Shown piece by piece: positions 8,638 to 16,646 of a DNA stretch of 64,000 nucleotides. The notes below the pieces were generated by a model. That model worked only from the letters and a program-made list of their open reading frames with translations. It did no database searches and was not told the origin of the DNA. The position numbers were made by a program, and so were the translations under genes. The stretch is taken from positions 1 through 64,000 of the forward strand of contig JAXIUW010240284.1 of assembly GCA_035591015.1 (NCBI GenBank), in the 5' to 3' direction. This DNA is from Cephalothrix simula. Its lineage: Eukaryota; Nemertea; Palaeonemertea; Archinemertea; Cephalotrichidae. Each line of letters starts with the position of its first letter. The stretch's first letter is position 1.

Positions 8638-8980
8638 ATACTTATTACTAAGTATTACCAAAATAATCCGTCCAACGCACCATTCATCAGATGCAAACAC
8701 AATCTGCTGGCCACTAGCAATCACTGCCAGCACCGGCCCTGGGCGGTCAGCTTGGCCGCTACGCCATAGCGCATTCCGCACAGGTAGTCGGGTCGGCTAA
8801 CCGGCCTCAAAACACAAGCAATCAGCCTGCATTGTGAACTGCATCTAATCCAGTATTGTACACTAATATTGTACTAAGCACTAAATGGAGGGCATAACTT
8901 GGCGAGTCTGGGCAAGACTAATCATCAAAATAGCAAATTAAATGAATAGCTAAATCTCAGACAGGTAAATAAACTAGCGT
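8638..8980. other. Spacer between rpoN and the EIIA gene
   Basis: About 340 bp where related genomes hold hpf, ptsN, hprK and rapZ. No remnant of those genes is recognisable. The heptamer TATTGTA occurs twice with a 13-bp period at 8854-8860 and 8867-8873; on the minus strand each copy reads TACAATA, so one may be a -10 box for the EIIA-pspA pair. Confidence 0.4.
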
Positions 8981-10522
8981 TTAGTAAAGTCGCTTGCGCT
9001 TATTAGATGGCAGTATGTTCAGGGCTTCACGATACTTGGCTACTGTGCGTCTAGCAACTTTAATATCTTCGTTATCAGATAATAATTCAGATATTTGATA
9101 GTCAGTTAGAGGCTCTCGCAAATCTTCGCCACGAATGTAGCGGTCAATAATGCCCTTGATACGCATTGAAGATATAGCCCCACCCGAACCCTGCTCAATA
9201 CCGCTGGTGAAGAAGTATTTTAGCTCAAAAATACCCTGCGGTGAATGGAGGTATTTGTTATTGGTAGTACGGCTAACGGTTGATTCGTGCATGTCAATAT
9301 CAGCAGCAACATCACGCAAAACCATTGGTTTAAGGCAGTCTACGCCTTTTTCAAAAAACTCATGCTGATGCTTAACTATGCTTTTAGTTACCGCCAAAAT
9401 GGTTCGTTGTCGTTGCTCAATGCTTTTTAGTAGCCATTGGCCATCTTTAATTTTTTCTTGAATATACTCATTGGTCAAAGACTTATCATCGGGTACATTG
9501 GGGCTTAGATTAGTATAAAAGCTGCTTAATTTAATGCCCGGAAAGCCACGGTCATTCAAGACAACTCTATAGTCGCCAACTAAATTATCTACCTCTGAAT
9601 TACCATTATAACGATATACATAGACATCAGGATTAATATACTGGACGACTTTTGTATTAAATGAGCGACCGGGTTTGGGCTCTAACGCAGTAATCAGGCG
9701 GTAGGCATCTAAAATATCTTCTAAAGATACCTTCTCACGGCGGGCTATCTTGTGCAGATCTTTGTTTTCAAGCAATTTAATATGCTTTTTAACAATTCTT
9801 AATGCCAGTGGATGATTAAGCTCTTTCAGCTGAACTTCTAAACATTCGTAGAGGCTGCGTGAGCCGCATCCTGCCGGCTCAAAGCCATACCGAATATGAT
9901 GCAGCACACCAAAAATTCTTTCTAACAGCCGATGCCCGCTAGACTGTGGCTGTATTTCAGCTAGCTCGTTGTGGCTGTCAATGGTGCGGATTTCTTTGTA
10001 GCAAAGGTCAACGCTTTGCAAATCAAAGTCTGGCCAGCCGTCTGCAGTCCGTGCCCAGTCTGCATCAGTAGACTGCTCTATCTGCTGCATTAGCTCTGGA
10101 TTACCATCCATAATTTCACGCAGGCTGGTTGTTAAGTAGCCATCGGCATTGATGTTACCGATGATAACTCTGCCCACGTTTTTCTCTAGCTGGCCAAGCT
10201 GACAGGTGTCTAGCTGCCAATTTAGATGATCCTCAAGCGAGGTAATGTTACTAAGGGTTGCTTCTAGTCCGTGGTCATTGTCTCGGCTACTGCGAATATC
10301 AATGGTTTTTGTGCTAGAAGTTATGTAGTCGGGCAGTTCTTCATCATCGGTTTCTTCACTATCAGAGCCTTCTTCAATAACCGGATTTTCAAGTAATGCC
10401 TGTTCAATAAACTCTTCTAGCTCGTGCCGTGACAGCTGCAACATCTTAATTGCCTGCTGCAACTGCGGGGTCATCACCAGCTGCTGATTCAGTTTTACCT
10501 GTAATTTAAGATTGAGGGCCAT
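8981..10522 (-). CDS. rpoN: RNA polymerase sigma-54 factor
   Basis: A 513-residue sigma-54, the factor that needs activator ATPases to open promoters. Region I is the glutamine- and leucine-rich activator-interacting start (LKLNQQLVMTPQLQQAIKMLQLS in pattern). Region II is acidic (SDSEETDDEELPDY). The core-binding and DNA-binding parts follow, with RDVAADIDMHESTVSRTTNN as the helix-turn-helix. The RpoN box is canonical (ARRTVAKYREAL, about residues 490-500). A strong GGAGGTAA ribosome site precedes the ATG. It lies downstream of lptB, the usual proteobacterial order. No enhancer-binding protein is in the window. Confidence 0.97.
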   Translation of the reverse strand: MALNLKLQVKLNQQLVMTPQLQQAIKMLQLSRHELEEFIEQALLENPVIEEGSDSEETDDEELPDYITSSTKTIDIRSSRDNDHGLEATLSNITSLEDHLNWQLDTCQLGQLEKNVGRVIIGNINADGYLTTSLREIMDGNPELMQQIEQSTDADWARTADGWPDFDLQSVDLCYKEIRTIDSHNELAEIQPQSSGHRLLERIFGVLHHIRYGFEPAGCGSRSLYECLEVQLKELNHPLALRIVKKHIKLLENKDLHKIARREKVSLEDILDAYRLITALEPKPGRSFNTKVVQYINPDVYVYRYNGNSEVDNLVGDYRVVLNDRGFPGIKLSSFYTNLSPNVPDDKSLTNEYIQEKIKDGQWLLKSIEQRQRTILAVTKSIVKHQHEFFEKGVDCLKPMVLRDVAADIDMHESTVSRTTNNKYLHSPQGIFELKYFFTSGIEQGSGGAISSMRIKGIIDRYIRGEDLREPLTDYQISELLSDNEDIKVARRTVAKYREALNILPSNKRKRLY

Positions 10523-10607
10523 CCTATTACCTCCAAATACGCTCCAGCGTACAACAATCTCAATGCTAATTACGCTTTATACGCACTTTATAAGTTATGT
10601 ATATGCG

Positions 10608-10635
10608 CTACACGTGCAACAATATGCACGTATAG
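10608..10635. promoter_or_regulatory. Inverted repeat in the rpoN leader
   Basis: An 11-bp inverted repeat with one mismatch (CTACACGTGCA at 10608-10618, partner at 10625-10635, 6-nt loop), 86 bp upstream of the rpoN start in the lptB-rpoN spacer. It could be an operator or an RNA hairpin. The same spacer holds three or four CATTAT-type repeats between 10692 and 10743. Confidence 0.4.
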
Positions 10636-10762
10636 TGTTAAGCAAAAAGTATACCACTTGAGCTCAAAAAAGACTAACTCGGCCGAAAAGTTTATGCATT
10701 ATCCTATACATTATTCCGCACATTATTCTATGCATTATAATGTAACGACTTATGCTTATTCT

Positions 10763-11500
10763 TCAAATAGAGAAATTCTCGCCAAAGTAGAACTGGCGCG
10801 CACGTTCATCATTAATCAAAACTTTGGGTGGACCTGAAGTTAAAATCTTACCTATACTTATAACGTAGGCTCTGTCAGTAATGCCCAAAGTTTCACGGAC
10901 ATTATGATCAGTGATTAATATTCCGATATTGCGATTGCGAATATCGGCAATGATATTTTGAATATCAACAATAGAAATAGGGTCAACTCCGGCAAAGGGC
11001 TCATCAAGCAGCAAAAACTTCGGATTAACAACTAAGGCTCGGGCTATTTCTATGCGGCGACATTCTCCGCCCGACAACTGATAACCCATAGAATAGCGCA
11101 CGGCCTCTAAGCCCATTTCGCTAATAATGCTATCAACCCGATACTTGCGCTCTGCCCATGACAAGCCCCGACCTTGCAGTACAGCAAACAGATTATTTTC
11201 TACACTTAATTTACGGAAGACAGACTTTTCTTGAGGCAAATAACTTAATCCAAGACGAGCTCTTTTGTGGAGGGGCATCCGAGTGATATTTTTATCATCC
11301 AGCCAAATAGAGCCCTTTTGAGAGCTCACCGCACCGGCAATCATGTAGAAGGTAGTGGTCTTGCCAGCTCCATTAGGCCCCAACAATCCAACCACCTCAC
11401 CGCAATGCACCTTTAGGCTTACATCATCCACAACTCGCCGGCCGGCAAAACTTTTAACCAAGCCCTGTGCGCTAAGTACTGAGGTGCTGCTATTATTCAT
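10763..11500 (-). CDS. lptB: LPS export ABC transporter ATP-binding protein
   Basis: A 245-residue ABC ATPase that powers lipopolysaccharide extraction from the inner membrane with LptF and LptG. Walker A is GPNGAGKTT (residues 41-49), the signature is LSGGECRRIEIARAL, Walker B is FLLLDEPFAGVDP, and the switch histidine lies in LITDHNVRE. The LptB-typical stretch YLPQEKSVFRKLSVENN is present. The start overlaps the end of lptA by 8 bp, which suggests translational coupling. lptF and lptG are not in this window. Confidence 0.96.
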   Translation of the reverse strand: MNNSSTSVLSAQGLVKSFAGRRVVDDVSLKVHCGEVVGLLGPNGAGKTTTFYMIAGAVSSQKGSIWLDDKNITRMPLHKRARLGLSYLPQEKSVFRKLSVENNLFAVLQGRGLSWAERKYRVDSIISEMGLEAVRYSMGYQLSGGECRRIEIARALVVNPKFLLLDEPFAGVDPISIVDIQNIIADIRNRNIGILITDHNVRETLGITDRAYVISIGKILTSGPPKVLINDERARQFYFGENFSI

Positions 11501-12581
11501 CTTTGTGCAGTCCTTGTTTAATAATCAGTTCTTTGTGCAGGTGAAAGTCAAGGGGGGTTAAAATTGCTTCAAGCTGCTCTTCAAATGCATCCAAGCTGTC
11601 ATAAATACTGTAGTCAATATGAATGAGCTTGGCCACAAGCTGGGGTCTTAACTTGTCAACTAAACGTTGTACATCAAATACATAGCGTTCTTTAGGGCTT
11701 ACATTAACCCCAATCTTTACCTTTAGCGGTGACTGCGTTGATGACCCCACCTCAACCAAACCCTGTTCGGGATCAAGAAATACCTCAAGCCGTTCCGATT
11801 GAACGTCTTGGCCATCAATGTTGCCGGTAGCATTGCCTAGCAGTTCTATGGTCTTACCAATAGGCTGTTGCTTTGAGTTGGCGACCGCTGCCCTAAACCA
11901 TTGCTGCGGACGTATCAAATGCACGTTGCCGATGGCTTTGAAAGACTGCACCTTATTGTCGCTATCCATAATTAGAATAATCTGCTGGGCACTTAGTGAG
12001 GCTGGGCCTTGAGTTAGCCATGCTTCGCCAAGCAGAGTTATGGTTTTAAGCTCTTTGTCTATAGTGGCTCGTGTTGCTGATGCTTGAGTTTGCTGGGCTT
12101 CTTCAATTAAGATTGCCTCGGCTCCGGTTTCAAATTCCAAAGGCTGTTCATTGCCTCGCACAAAAAACATTGCGCCTTCATCTTCACCAATTACCTCATG
12201 GGCTTTAAGAGTTAATCCCGGTTCCTGCCAGCTAACATTGCCAATTAACACCCAGCGCAATTTATCAATGGCAGCATGATCCGCCTCTCCACTGCCATCA
12301 GCAAAGTTAAAAGCAACTTTCTCTGGAAAAACTATGCGCTTCCAGTTTTGCTCATACTGATAGAGGCGGGCTATTTCTGATGAAAAATCTAGCCGCCAAT
12401 CACGCAAAAATCCCTCTACTTCACCGCTCACTTCGGCCATATTAGAGGCTATATCCAGCTTGCCACTATTTTGTGCGCTAAGGCAGATGCTGCGCTCTAC
12501 GGGGCAGCTGTTAGCCAAAAGCACTGCTGGCCACAGCATAATCAGCACTAAGAATAAATAGCTATGATGCTTGAACAACAC
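11493..12581 (-). CDS. lptA: LptA-like (OstA) periplasmic LPS transport protein, enlarged
   Basis: A 362-residue protein with a signal peptide (YLFLVLIMLWPAVLLANS). It carries two OstA-type beta-jellyroll stretches: SGKLDIASNMAEVSGEV with IDKLRWVLIGNVSWQ, and ATIDKELKTITLLGEAWLTQG with SLSAQQIILIMDSDNKVQSFKAIGNVHL. In the Lpt bridge, LptA carries LPS across the periplasm. It is about twice the usual LptA length, and its last 100 residues (from about VSPKERYVFDV) match nothing I recognise. No separate lptC is present, so it may serve part of that role. Its GTG start lies inside the last 20 bp of pyrG. Confidence 0.8.
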   Translation of the reverse strand: MLFKHHSYLFLVLIMLWPAVLLANSCPVERSICLSAQNSGKLDIASNMAEVSGEVEGFLRDWRLDFSSEIARLYQYEQNWKRIVFPEKVAFNFADGSGEADHAAIDKLRWVLIGNVSWQEPGLTLKAHEVIGEDEGAMFFVRGNEQPLEFETGAEAILIEEAQQTQASATRATIDKELKTITLLGEAWLTQGPASLSAQQIILIMDSDNKVQSFKAIGNVHLIRPQQWFRAAVANSKQQPIGKTIELLGNATGNIDGQDVQSERLEVFLDPEQGLVEVGSSTQSPLKVKIGVNVSPKERYVFDVQRLVDKLRPQLVAKLIHIDYSIYDSLDAFEEQLEAILTPLDFHLHKELIIKQGLHKDE

Positions 12582-14187
12582 CGCTAACCGCTTTGGAAGA
12601 TAGTTTTGAGTACTTACGAGCTGCCTCTATAAACGCCACAAACAAGGGATGGGGCGCAAAAGGCTTAGAGACTAACTCTGGATGAAACTGCGACCCAATG
12701 AACCACGGATGCGCTGGGATTTCTATCATCTCAACCAACCCACCCAACCGACTTGTAGCACTGATCAGCATTCCCTTAGCTTGAATAGCTTCTTCAAAAT
12801 CATTATTGAATTCAAGGCGATGGCGATGGCGCTCGGTAATAGTCTCGCTTCTATAAATCTTCGCCGCCAAAGAGTTTGGCTTTAGTTGAGCCTCAAAGCC
12901 ACCCAAACGCATAGAAGCCCCCTTATAGCCATTTTGATCCGGCAGCATGATAATTAAATTATTGGGATTGTCAGGGGTTATCTCTTCAGAGCTGGCATTG
13001 GCAATATTAAGTACATGGCGGGCATATTCAACTATGGCTACCTGAAAGCCTAAGCAAATGCCTAGGTAGGGAACTTCATGCTCACGTGCGTATTGGCAGG
13101 CTAGCAATTTGCCTTCAAAGCCTCGCTCACCAAATCCACCGGGAATAAGCACTGCATCGCCGTCACCTAAAATATGGTCAACGTTACTGGGTGTTATTTC
13201 TTCAGCCTTAATTGGATTGATGCGTATCCGGTGTCGGTTTTCAATAGAGCCGTGCTGTAGTGCTTCGTAAATGCTTTCGTAGGCATCTTTTTGGCCAACA
13301 TACTTGCCAACAATATTAATACGCACCTCGGTTGTGCTTTGCTTAAAAACATTGTTGATGTTGCGCCACTTGGTCAAATTAGGCTTGGCTGTCCACATGC
13401 CAAGGCGTTTTACGAGGCGGTCATCAAGGCCTTCTTCATGTAGCCGTAGCGGTACTTCGTAGACCATCTCTACAGTCCTTTGCGGTATAACACAGTCTGC
13501 ACTAACATTAGTGAATAATGACAGCTTGTCACGCATCTCTTTAGATATTGGTGCTTCGGCACGGCACAGCAATATATCAGGTTGTAGACCAATCTCACGC
13601 ATTTTAGTAGTGCTATGCTGGGCGGGTTTGGTTTTTAGCTCATCGGCAATAGAGGGCAAGAGTACCATGTGTACAAAGGCAATATTGCTAGAGCCAACCT
13701 CTAGTCGCAACTGGCGCACTGCTTCAAGAAAGGGCAAAGATTCTATATCGCCAACGGTGCCGCCAATCTCAATAATTGATACGTCTGCGCTGCCCGATGC
13801 ATTATAAATTCGCCGTTTAATCTCGTCAGTAATATGCGGAATAACCTGTATGGTTGTGCCTAAAAACTCGCCCTTACGCTCTTTTTCAATAACGGTGTTA
13901 TAAACCTGCCCTGTGGTAAAGTTATTGTTAGATGACAGCTCAGCCTTGGTAAAACGTTCATAATGTCCAATATCTAGGTCTGTTTCTGTGCCATCGTTGG
14001 TTACAAACACTTCACCGTGCTGAAAGGGGCTTATTGTACCGGGGTCAACATTTATGTAGGGGTCTAGCTTGGTCAGCATTACACTTAGGCCTCGACTTTC
14101 TAGCAGTGCGCCGATTGAGGCTGCGGTAATGCCCTTGCCCAATCCAGATACAACACCCCCGGTAATAATGATATATTTAGTAGACAT
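12562..14187 (-). CDS. pyrG: CTP synthase
   Basis: A 541-residue CTP synthase that makes CTP from UTP, ATP and glutamine. The synthetase domain begins TKYIIITGGVVSGLGKG, with the P-loop at residues 11-20. The class I glutamine amidotransferase domain has its cysteine in GICLGFQ and the His-Glu pair in SQFHPEL. The frame runs on upstream to 14250, but the family always starts at this ATG; no clear ribosome site precedes it. It leads the run pyrG-lptA-lptB-rpoN. The more common neighbours kdsA and eno are not present. Confidence 0.97.
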   Translation of the reverse strand: MSTKYIIITGGVVSGLGKGITAASIGALLESRGLSVMLTKLDPYINVDPGTISPFQHGEVFVTNDGTETDLDIGHYERFTKAELSSNNNFTTGQVYNTVIEKERKGEFLGTTIQVIPHITDEIKRRIYNASGSADVSIIEIGGTVGDIESLPFLEAVRQLRLEVGSSNIAFVHMVLLPSIADELKTKPAQHSTTKMREIGLQPDILLCRAEAPISKEMRDKLSLFTNVSADCVIPQRTVEMVYEVPLRLHEEGLDDRLVKRLGMWTAKPNLTKWRNINNVFKQSTTEVRINIVGKYVGQKDAYESIYEALQHGSIENRHRIRINPIKAEEITPSNVDHILGDGDAVLIPGGFGERGFEGKLLACQYAREHEVPYLGICLGFQVAIVEYARHVLNIANASSEEITPDNPNNLIIMLPDQNGYKGASMRLGGFEAQLKPNSLAAKIYRSETITERHRHRLEFNNDFEEAIQAKGMLISATSRLGGLVEMIEIPAHPWFIGSQFHPELVSKPFAPHPLFVAFIEAARKYSKLSSKAVSGVVQAS

Positions 14188-14245
14188 TGGCGTTGCGCAT
14201 ATATAATAATTAGACATGGTAATGGTGCTACCTAGGTTGTTCATT

Positions 14246-14278
14246 GTCAATTGACGGCCTTATAAATGGGGGTATTAG
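14246..14278. promoter_or_regulatory. Divergent promoter region around palindrome GTCAATTGAC
   Basis: The palindrome GTCAATTGAC (14246-14255) places TTGAC on both strands between pyrG and the PBP1A gene. On the plus strand TTGACG is followed after 16 nt by TATTAG (14273-14278), a reasonable sigma-70 promoter for the PBP1A gene. On the minus strand a perfect TTGACA faces pyrG, but no good -10 box stands at the right distance. Confidence 0.4.
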
Positions 14279-14281
14279 TGC

Positions 14282-14303
14282 CTTGGCGAGTTCAGCCGCC
14301 AAG
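14282..14303 (+). other. Hairpin in the PBP1A gene leader
   Basis: A perfect 7-bp stem (CTTGGCG at 14282-14288, complement at 14297-14303) with an 8-nt loop, followed about 20 nt later by a run of seven T. It sits in the predicted leader and could attenuate transcription, though the T-run is too far away for a classical terminator. Confidence 0.4.
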
Positions 14304-14342
14304 CTCTAAATAAAATTATTTTTTTAGAACAGTAGGTTAATC

Positions 14343-16571
14343 ATGAATAAAGAAGCAATCGTTCTTTGGATATTTTTGTTTATGATGGGTTTTGCGCTAT
14401 CTTATGGCTCTGTAAAGCTGGCCGCAGCATCAATCAGAGTTGAGTTTGAACAGCACTATAATGCGTTGCCTAATGCAACCACCTTTTATGACCGTGAAGG
14501 GCAGGTTTTAGCTACCTTTAGCGGTGATGAGCGGCGGCGAATAGTTCCACTGTCAGACATAGACATCAAACTTCAGCAAGCCGTAGTGGCTATTGAAGAC
14601 CATCGCTTTTTTGAGCATTCTGGCATTGACATACAACGTGTACTTGCTGCCATATTGGCCAATCTAAAGTCATTAAGCTACGAGCAAGGTGGCAGCACTA
14701 TCACCCAGCAGTTAGTTAAGCTGACTTTGCTTTCTCCAGAGCGTTCTATATTCCGAAAAATCAAAGAAGCCTTTATTTCTCTATCTTTAGAGACCGCCTA
14801 CAGTAAAGAACAGCTATTAGAATTTTATTTAAATAAGGTCTACATGGGCAATGGCATCCATGGTGTTGAGATGGCCTCTAGGATGTATTTTAAGCGTAGC
14901 GTTAAAGATTTAAGCCTTGCCCAAGCCTCTTTGTTAGCAGCCATTATCAAAAAACCTTCGGGCTACTTCAAGCCGGCCAGAGATTTTTGGGAGCAAAGCT
15001 CTAAACCTATTTTGGCCTCAGAGCTAGAGCAATTAAGCCTACGTCAGCGGCTAGTCTTAACCAATATGTTGCGCAACGGTTGGGCTAATCGCATGGCGGT
15101 AAGAAATGCCGGTTTTGAGCCGACCGAGCTTTATAAGCCCGTAGCAGAATTTTTACAAACCAAGGCACCCTACTTTGTGCAGTCGGTAATCAAGCGATTG
15201 CGTGAAGCCTTAGATGTAGATTCGATTATTGGCAAAGGCTATCACGTTTACACCACCCTTGACATGCGCCTTCAAGAACTGGCCGAGCAAGAGCTTGCCG
15301 AGGCTTATGTTCAGCAATCGGGCGCAGAGCAGCAAGCCATGGTGGTTATTAACCCTGCTGATGGCAACGTGCTGACCCTAGTTGGTGGACGGGACTATTC
15401 AGTGTCACAGTTTAATCGGGCTATCCAAGCCTATCGCCCAACGGGTTCGGCCTTTAAGCCTATTGTGTATGCAACGGCGCTTGAGTATGGCTATCAGGTA
15501 AACTCAACCTTTATAGATTCGCCCATGCGCTATATCAGAGATGAAAATCAGCAAAGTTTTGCGCAGCACCTTGATGAAGAGGGGCGAATTATTGCCGAGA
15601 CGCGCCTCAACATGCCGTCAGATGCTTCTACGGAGTTAACTCAATTTCCTCAAGGCATCATTGACTCTTATCAGCCTGAAAACTATGGAAAAATATATGG
15701 GATGCGGTTGCGTTATCCTAATCAAATTGGTGATCTACCCCGTGAGCGACGCATGACGCTTATGCGAGCTCTTGAACGCTCTAGCAACAGCATTACCGTT
15801 AAACTACTGGCAAATGTAGGCTTAACAAATATTGCCGATTATGCGAGCAAGTTTAATCTGTCAGTAGACCCTCAAACAGGGCTGTGCATAGCTCTAGGCT
15901 GTTCAGAAAATAATCTGCTTAACCTAACCATGGCCTATTCGGTGTTTGCTAATGATGGACAGCTTAAACCGGCAGTCTTTATTAGTGAAGTTAAAGATAG
16001 TTCGGGCAATGTTATCTATAAAAAGGCTGCTAGAGGCGGTGAAAGAGTCATCTCAAAATGGGTGGCCAGTCAGCTATTAGACATGCTGCAAAACGTAGTC
16101 AAGCACGGCACCGGTCGCCGTGCTGATATTGGCGGAGCCGTTGCCGGCAAAACTGGAACCAGCGATGATTCTCGTGATGCTTGGTTTGTGGGTATGACGC
16201 CATCACTGCTGGCCGGCGTGTGGTTGGGCAATGATGATAACTCAATTATTCCTAATGAAAGCGGCGGCCGAACCCCGGCTACTGTGTGGAGAAACTTTAT
16301 GATTCAAGCTCTGGAAGGTGATAATGAGGAGCACTTTCATGATGATGAAGAATATTTAAGCATAAGAACCTGTGAAATCAGCGGCCAGCACGCCAATGAG
16401 TGGTGCCCAGTAACTAATTTTTATCACTACCGCCTCCATGAGGCTCCCGGAGCGGTTTGCGCCCTGCACTATGGCCCCTTTGCTGCGGCACCTGTTCCTA
16501 GCCCTGACTCATACGCCTACAAGCTAGGCCAAGCCTTTGCCCTGCCCAAGCAGCTATTGACTAAGCAATAG
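14343..16571 (+). CDS. mrcA: Penicillin-binding protein 1A
   Basis: A 742-residue bifunctional class A PBP that polymerises and crosslinks peptidoglycan. An N-terminal membrane anchor (residues about 5-25) is followed by the GT51 glycosyltransferase, with its catalytic Glu85 in AIEDHRFFEH and GGSTITQQLVK next. The transpeptidase has Ser369 and Lys372 in TGSAFKP, SSN at about 480-482, and KTGT from Lys603. It is about 100 residues shorter than the E. coli enzyme. The C-terminal tail holds four cysteines. It is transcribed divergently from pyrG and stands alone. The symbol is given by family; ponA is also used. Confidence 0.94.
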   Translation: MNKEAIVLWIFLFMMGFALSYGSVKLAAASIRVEFEQHYNALPNATTFYDREGQVLATFSGDERRRIVPLSDIDIKLQQAVVAIEDHRFFEHSGIDIQRVLAAILANLKSLSYEQGGSTITQQLVKLTLLSPERSIFRKIKEAFISLSLETAYSKEQLLEFYLNKVYMGNGIHGVEMASRMYFKRSVKDLSLAQASLLAAIIKKPSGYFKPARDFWEQSSKPILASELEQLSLRQRLVLTNMLRNGWANRMAVRNAGFEPTELYKPVAEFLQTKAPYFVQSVIKRLREALDVDSIIGKGYHVYTTLDMRLQELAEQELAEAYVQQSGAEQQAMVVINPADGNVLTLVGGRDYSVSQFNRAIQAYRPTGSAFKPIVYATALEYGYQVNSTFIDSPMRYIRDENQQSFAQHLDEEGRIIAETRLNMPSDASTELTQFPQGIIDSYQPENYGKIYGMRLRYPNQIGDLPRERRMTLMRALERSSNSITVKLLANVGLTNIADYASKFNLSVDPQTGLCIALGCSENNLLNLTMAYSVFANDGQLKPAVFISEVKDSSGNVIYKKAARGGERVISKWVASQLLDMLQNVVKHGTGRRADIGGAVAGKTGTSDDSRDAWFVGMTPSLLAGVWLGNDDNSIIPNESGGRTPATVWRNFMIQALEGDNEEHFHDDEEYLSIRTCEISGQHANEWCPVTNFYHYRLHEAPGAVCALHYGPFAAAPVPSPDSYAYKLGQAFALPKQLLTKQ

Positions 16572-16646
16572 CTCCCGTGTAACCAGCGCACCCCGTACTA
16601 AGGCTAGATAAGATTCGTGCTAGATAAGTCTGATGGTGGCCGTGGG

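Noticed and set aside
8638-8781. N-terminal extension of the EIIA protein, or a remnant of hprK
   Set aside because: The residues match neither EIIA nor HPr kinase; the family start is at the ATG near 8637.
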